Positions 15,246 through 16,202 of a stretch of 16,202 bases of DNA are shown here, one piece after another. Numbering within the stretch: position 1 is the first letter of the stretch; every line of letters starts with the position of its first letter. Made by a program: the position numbers and the translations under genes. Below the pieces are notes generated by a model. It made no database searches. It was not told where the DNA came from and worked only from the letters and a program-made list of their open reading frames with translations. The DNA is from Cyclobacteriaceae bacterium. GTDB lineage: Bacteria; Bacteroidota; Bacteroidia; Cytophagales; Cyclobacteriaceae. The stretch lies in the NCBI GenBank assembly GCA_025455225.1, contig JALOMY010000153.1, positions 1-16,202 on the forward strand, read 5' to 3'.

Positions 15246-15381
15246 CTTTCTTTCTTTGATAAATTTTATATTCGATGGCAGCCATTTGATATAAGAAATC
15301 TCTAATCTTCAATAGCTCCTCATCCGTATAATTATTGCCATGCTTTTTGGCTAGTTCCCTGCACCTTTCCAACGACACCAT
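15205..15381 (-). CDS. Small protein (58 aa) overlapping the recombinase start
   Basis: A 58-codon frame starts with ATG at 15381 and ends with TGA at 15205, in a different frame from the recombinase, which it overlaps by 41 nt (15205-15245). The product begins MVSLERCRELAKKHGNNYT and continues with DEELLKIRDFLYQMAAIEY and a basic C-terminus. It is predicted to be two short helices, with no signal peptide or cysteine cluster. I recall similar LERC...DEE...IRDFLYQLA small proteins next to serine recombinases in other bacteria, so I think it is real and functionally tied to the recombinase, perhaps as a directionality or accessory factor. That role is inference. The arrangement suggests translational coupling. 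The function is otherwise unknown. Confidence 0.72.
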   Translation of the reverse strand: MVSLERCRELAKKHGNNYTDEELLKIRDFLYQMAAIEYKIYQRKKDENKSDHLHESIL

Positions 15382-15517
15382 TCCACAATAAGGTTAACAG
15401 GAGCATAGTTTTGAGTTAATAGTCAATTCTACTTATCATAATATGTGCCAGATGATACCTGACTGACTCACCCAATCCTACGCTCCTTAAATATATACTT
15501 ACAATTCAGTTCAAAAA

Positions 15518-16000
15518 TTATTTACTTCTTTTTTTTACGTTATAGAGAACAGGCCCCAGGTTTTCACTGATTTTCTCTAATGAACGACCTGCTACATAAC
15601 CTCCAACACCCAAGTCCATCAAAGTCCAGATGTGATCATCAAGAGTAGTTACCGGAAGGTTGAAGTATGGCACGAGCACGTAGTTATTGAAAACGATAAA
15701 CATGCAGATGCACATGAGTATCGGTCTCCAGTTTCGTTGCAACCAGCTTTCGCCTTTCGTTTCTGATTCAATAATTTTTGATTTCGTTTCCAGCAGCTTG
15801 CTTTCATAATCAATACAGGCTCCTTCCATGTTCATGAGAAGTTCCTTGTACTTCAGTTGAAGTTCAAGCTTCTCATCTGACTTGTCGATTTTGTCGATCG
15901 CATTCCCAATGGAATCGACTGTCTCCTTTACTCCAACTCCGAGAATTTTAGACAAAAATCCTCCGATAGATGGCTTTTTACCAACTTCACTTGCCTCCAT
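15518..16000 (-). CDS. Phage holin of the 3TM type (GTA-holin-like)
   Basis: This 160-residue protein has an N-terminal amphipathic part (SIGGFLSKILGVGVKETVDSIG, about 11-32), a charged helical middle (about 35-85) and the conserved block SWLQRNWRPILMCICMFIVF (85-104). A transmembrane helix spans about 92-112, and a second hydrophobic part (about 122-140, IWTLMDLGVGGYVAGR) is followed by SLEKI. This order matches the holin family known as holin of 3TMs (PF11351), in which the W-RP motif opens the first membrane helix. Holins form inner-membrane lesions that release the endolysin at the end of the lytic cycle. No endolysin is visible, but the next gene upstream is only partly in the window. 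There are 31 nt to that gene's stop and 136 nt to the small gene downstream; the 15382-15517 gap holds no structure that I can support. Confidence 0.82.
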   Translation of the reverse strand: MEASEVGKKPSIGGFLSKILGVGVKETVDSIGNAIDKIDKSDEKLELQLKYKELLMNMEGACIDYESKLLETKSKIIESETKGESWLQRNWRPILMCICMFIVFNNYVLVPYFNLPVTTLDDHIWTLMDLGVGGYVAGRSLEKISENLGPVLYNVKKRSK

Positions 16001-16031
16001 GTTTGTATGTTTAATTGTTAGATAATTCTGT

Positions 16032-16202
16032 TTAGTAATGCTGACTATCCTTAGTGGTCATGTCACCATTGATCGGATAAGGTTTTAATTTTTGTTTGGC
16101 CATTGGCTCTTGCCATTGGATGCCGAATTGTCGAAAGAAATCCAAAGTGCTCTTAGGTGCGTACCTGTTCTTGGTAATGTTCACCACACCTTTATGTACC
16201 TC
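16032..16202 (-). CDS. Hypothetical prophage protein, C-terminal fragment (5' end outside window)
   Basis: The minus strand is open from the window edge to a TAA at 16032, giving 56 residues in frame. It contains RYAPKSTLDFFRQFGIQWQ and ends PINGDMTTKDSQHY. I do not recognise a family with confidence. The stop is 31 nt before the holin start on the same strand, so it is probably part of the same late or lysis operon. The fragment has no membrane segment. Reading this as coding rests on the open frame to the edge and on the sensible protein-like composition; the full gene would be needed to name it. Confidence 0.6.
   Translation of the reverse strand, partial: EVHKGVVNITKNRYAPKSTLDFFRQFGIQWQEPMAKQKLKPYPINGDMTTKDSQHY

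Larger units (their letters stand above)
13772..16202. mobile_element. Left end of an integrated element, probably a prophage (continues beyond the window)
   Basis: The region starts at the tRNA-Pro 3' end and carries a large serine recombinase, a small gene overlapping it, a 3TM-type holin and the end of a further gene, all on the minus strand. Recombinase beside a tRNA marks an integrative element, and the holin points to a phage rather than a conjugative element. Capsid, tail and replication genes are not in view, so a phage remnant or gene-transfer-agent-like element remains possible. The right end is outside the window. Confidence 0.78.

Noticed and set aside
1..16202. CRISPR array, insertion sequence with terminal repeats, riboswitch
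   Set aside because: I looked for evenly spaced direct repeats, transposase frames with flanking inverted repeats and known riboswitch cores, and saw none. A computed repeat search could still find weak cases.

Overview
The window looks like a chromosomal segment from a member of the Bacteroidota, probably of the Cytophagales type. The reasons are two large outer-membrane proteins with carboxypeptidase-regulatory and TonB-plug domains, a LytS/LytTR regulatory pair, a DUF4412/GLPGLI-like secreted protein, promoter elements of the Bacteroidota form TAnnTTTG, weak Shine-Dalgarno sequences, and tRNAs without an encoded CCA. The species cannot be named from the sequence alone.

Layout. From 1 to 1856 (+) there is the end of a cutC-like gene, followed 21 nt later by a lipoprotein serine hydrolase of the beta-lactamase fold. 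A strong hairpin at 1860-1886 separates it from a convergent gene (1912-4818, -) for a TonB-dependent-type outer-membrane barrel that carries an extra small domain after the barrel. Divergent from that receptor is a two-gene operon (5108-6873, +): a membrane sensor kinase of the LytS type and a LytTR response regulator that overlap by 4 nt. The divergent arrangement makes the receptor a possible target, but this is not shown.

From 6876 to 7241 lies a tRNA zone: a functional-looking tRNA-Ala(GGC) on the minus strand with its own promoter box and terminator, and a broken copy of the 3' part of that tRNA, split in its T-stem by a perfect palindrome. An SRPBCC-fold gene (7280-7705, +) follows. 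Next comes a run of four co-directional minus-strand genes (7719-13370). In transcription order these are a plug/macroglobulin-like protein without a barrel, a one-PDZ HtrA-type protease without a signal peptide, a secreted DUF4412-like protein, and a DinB/maleylpyruvate-isomerase-fold protein. Gaps of 49-86 nt leave open whether they form one operon.

From about 13772 to the right end is the edge of an integrated element, most likely a prophage. It abuts the 3' end of a tRNA-Pro gene with an unusual AGG anticodon. The element carries a large serine recombinase whose reading frame runs antisense through the whole tRNA, a 58-codon gene overlapping the recombinase start, a 3TM-type holin and the end of another gene cut off by the window. 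The other end of the element is outside the window, so the attachment core cannot be defined here.

The points most worth a second look are the palindrome-split tRNA relic, the barrel-less plug protein, the receptor with an appended domain, the AGG tRNA-Pro used as an integration boundary, and the overlapping small gene at the recombinase start. No wholly new system is demonstrated.
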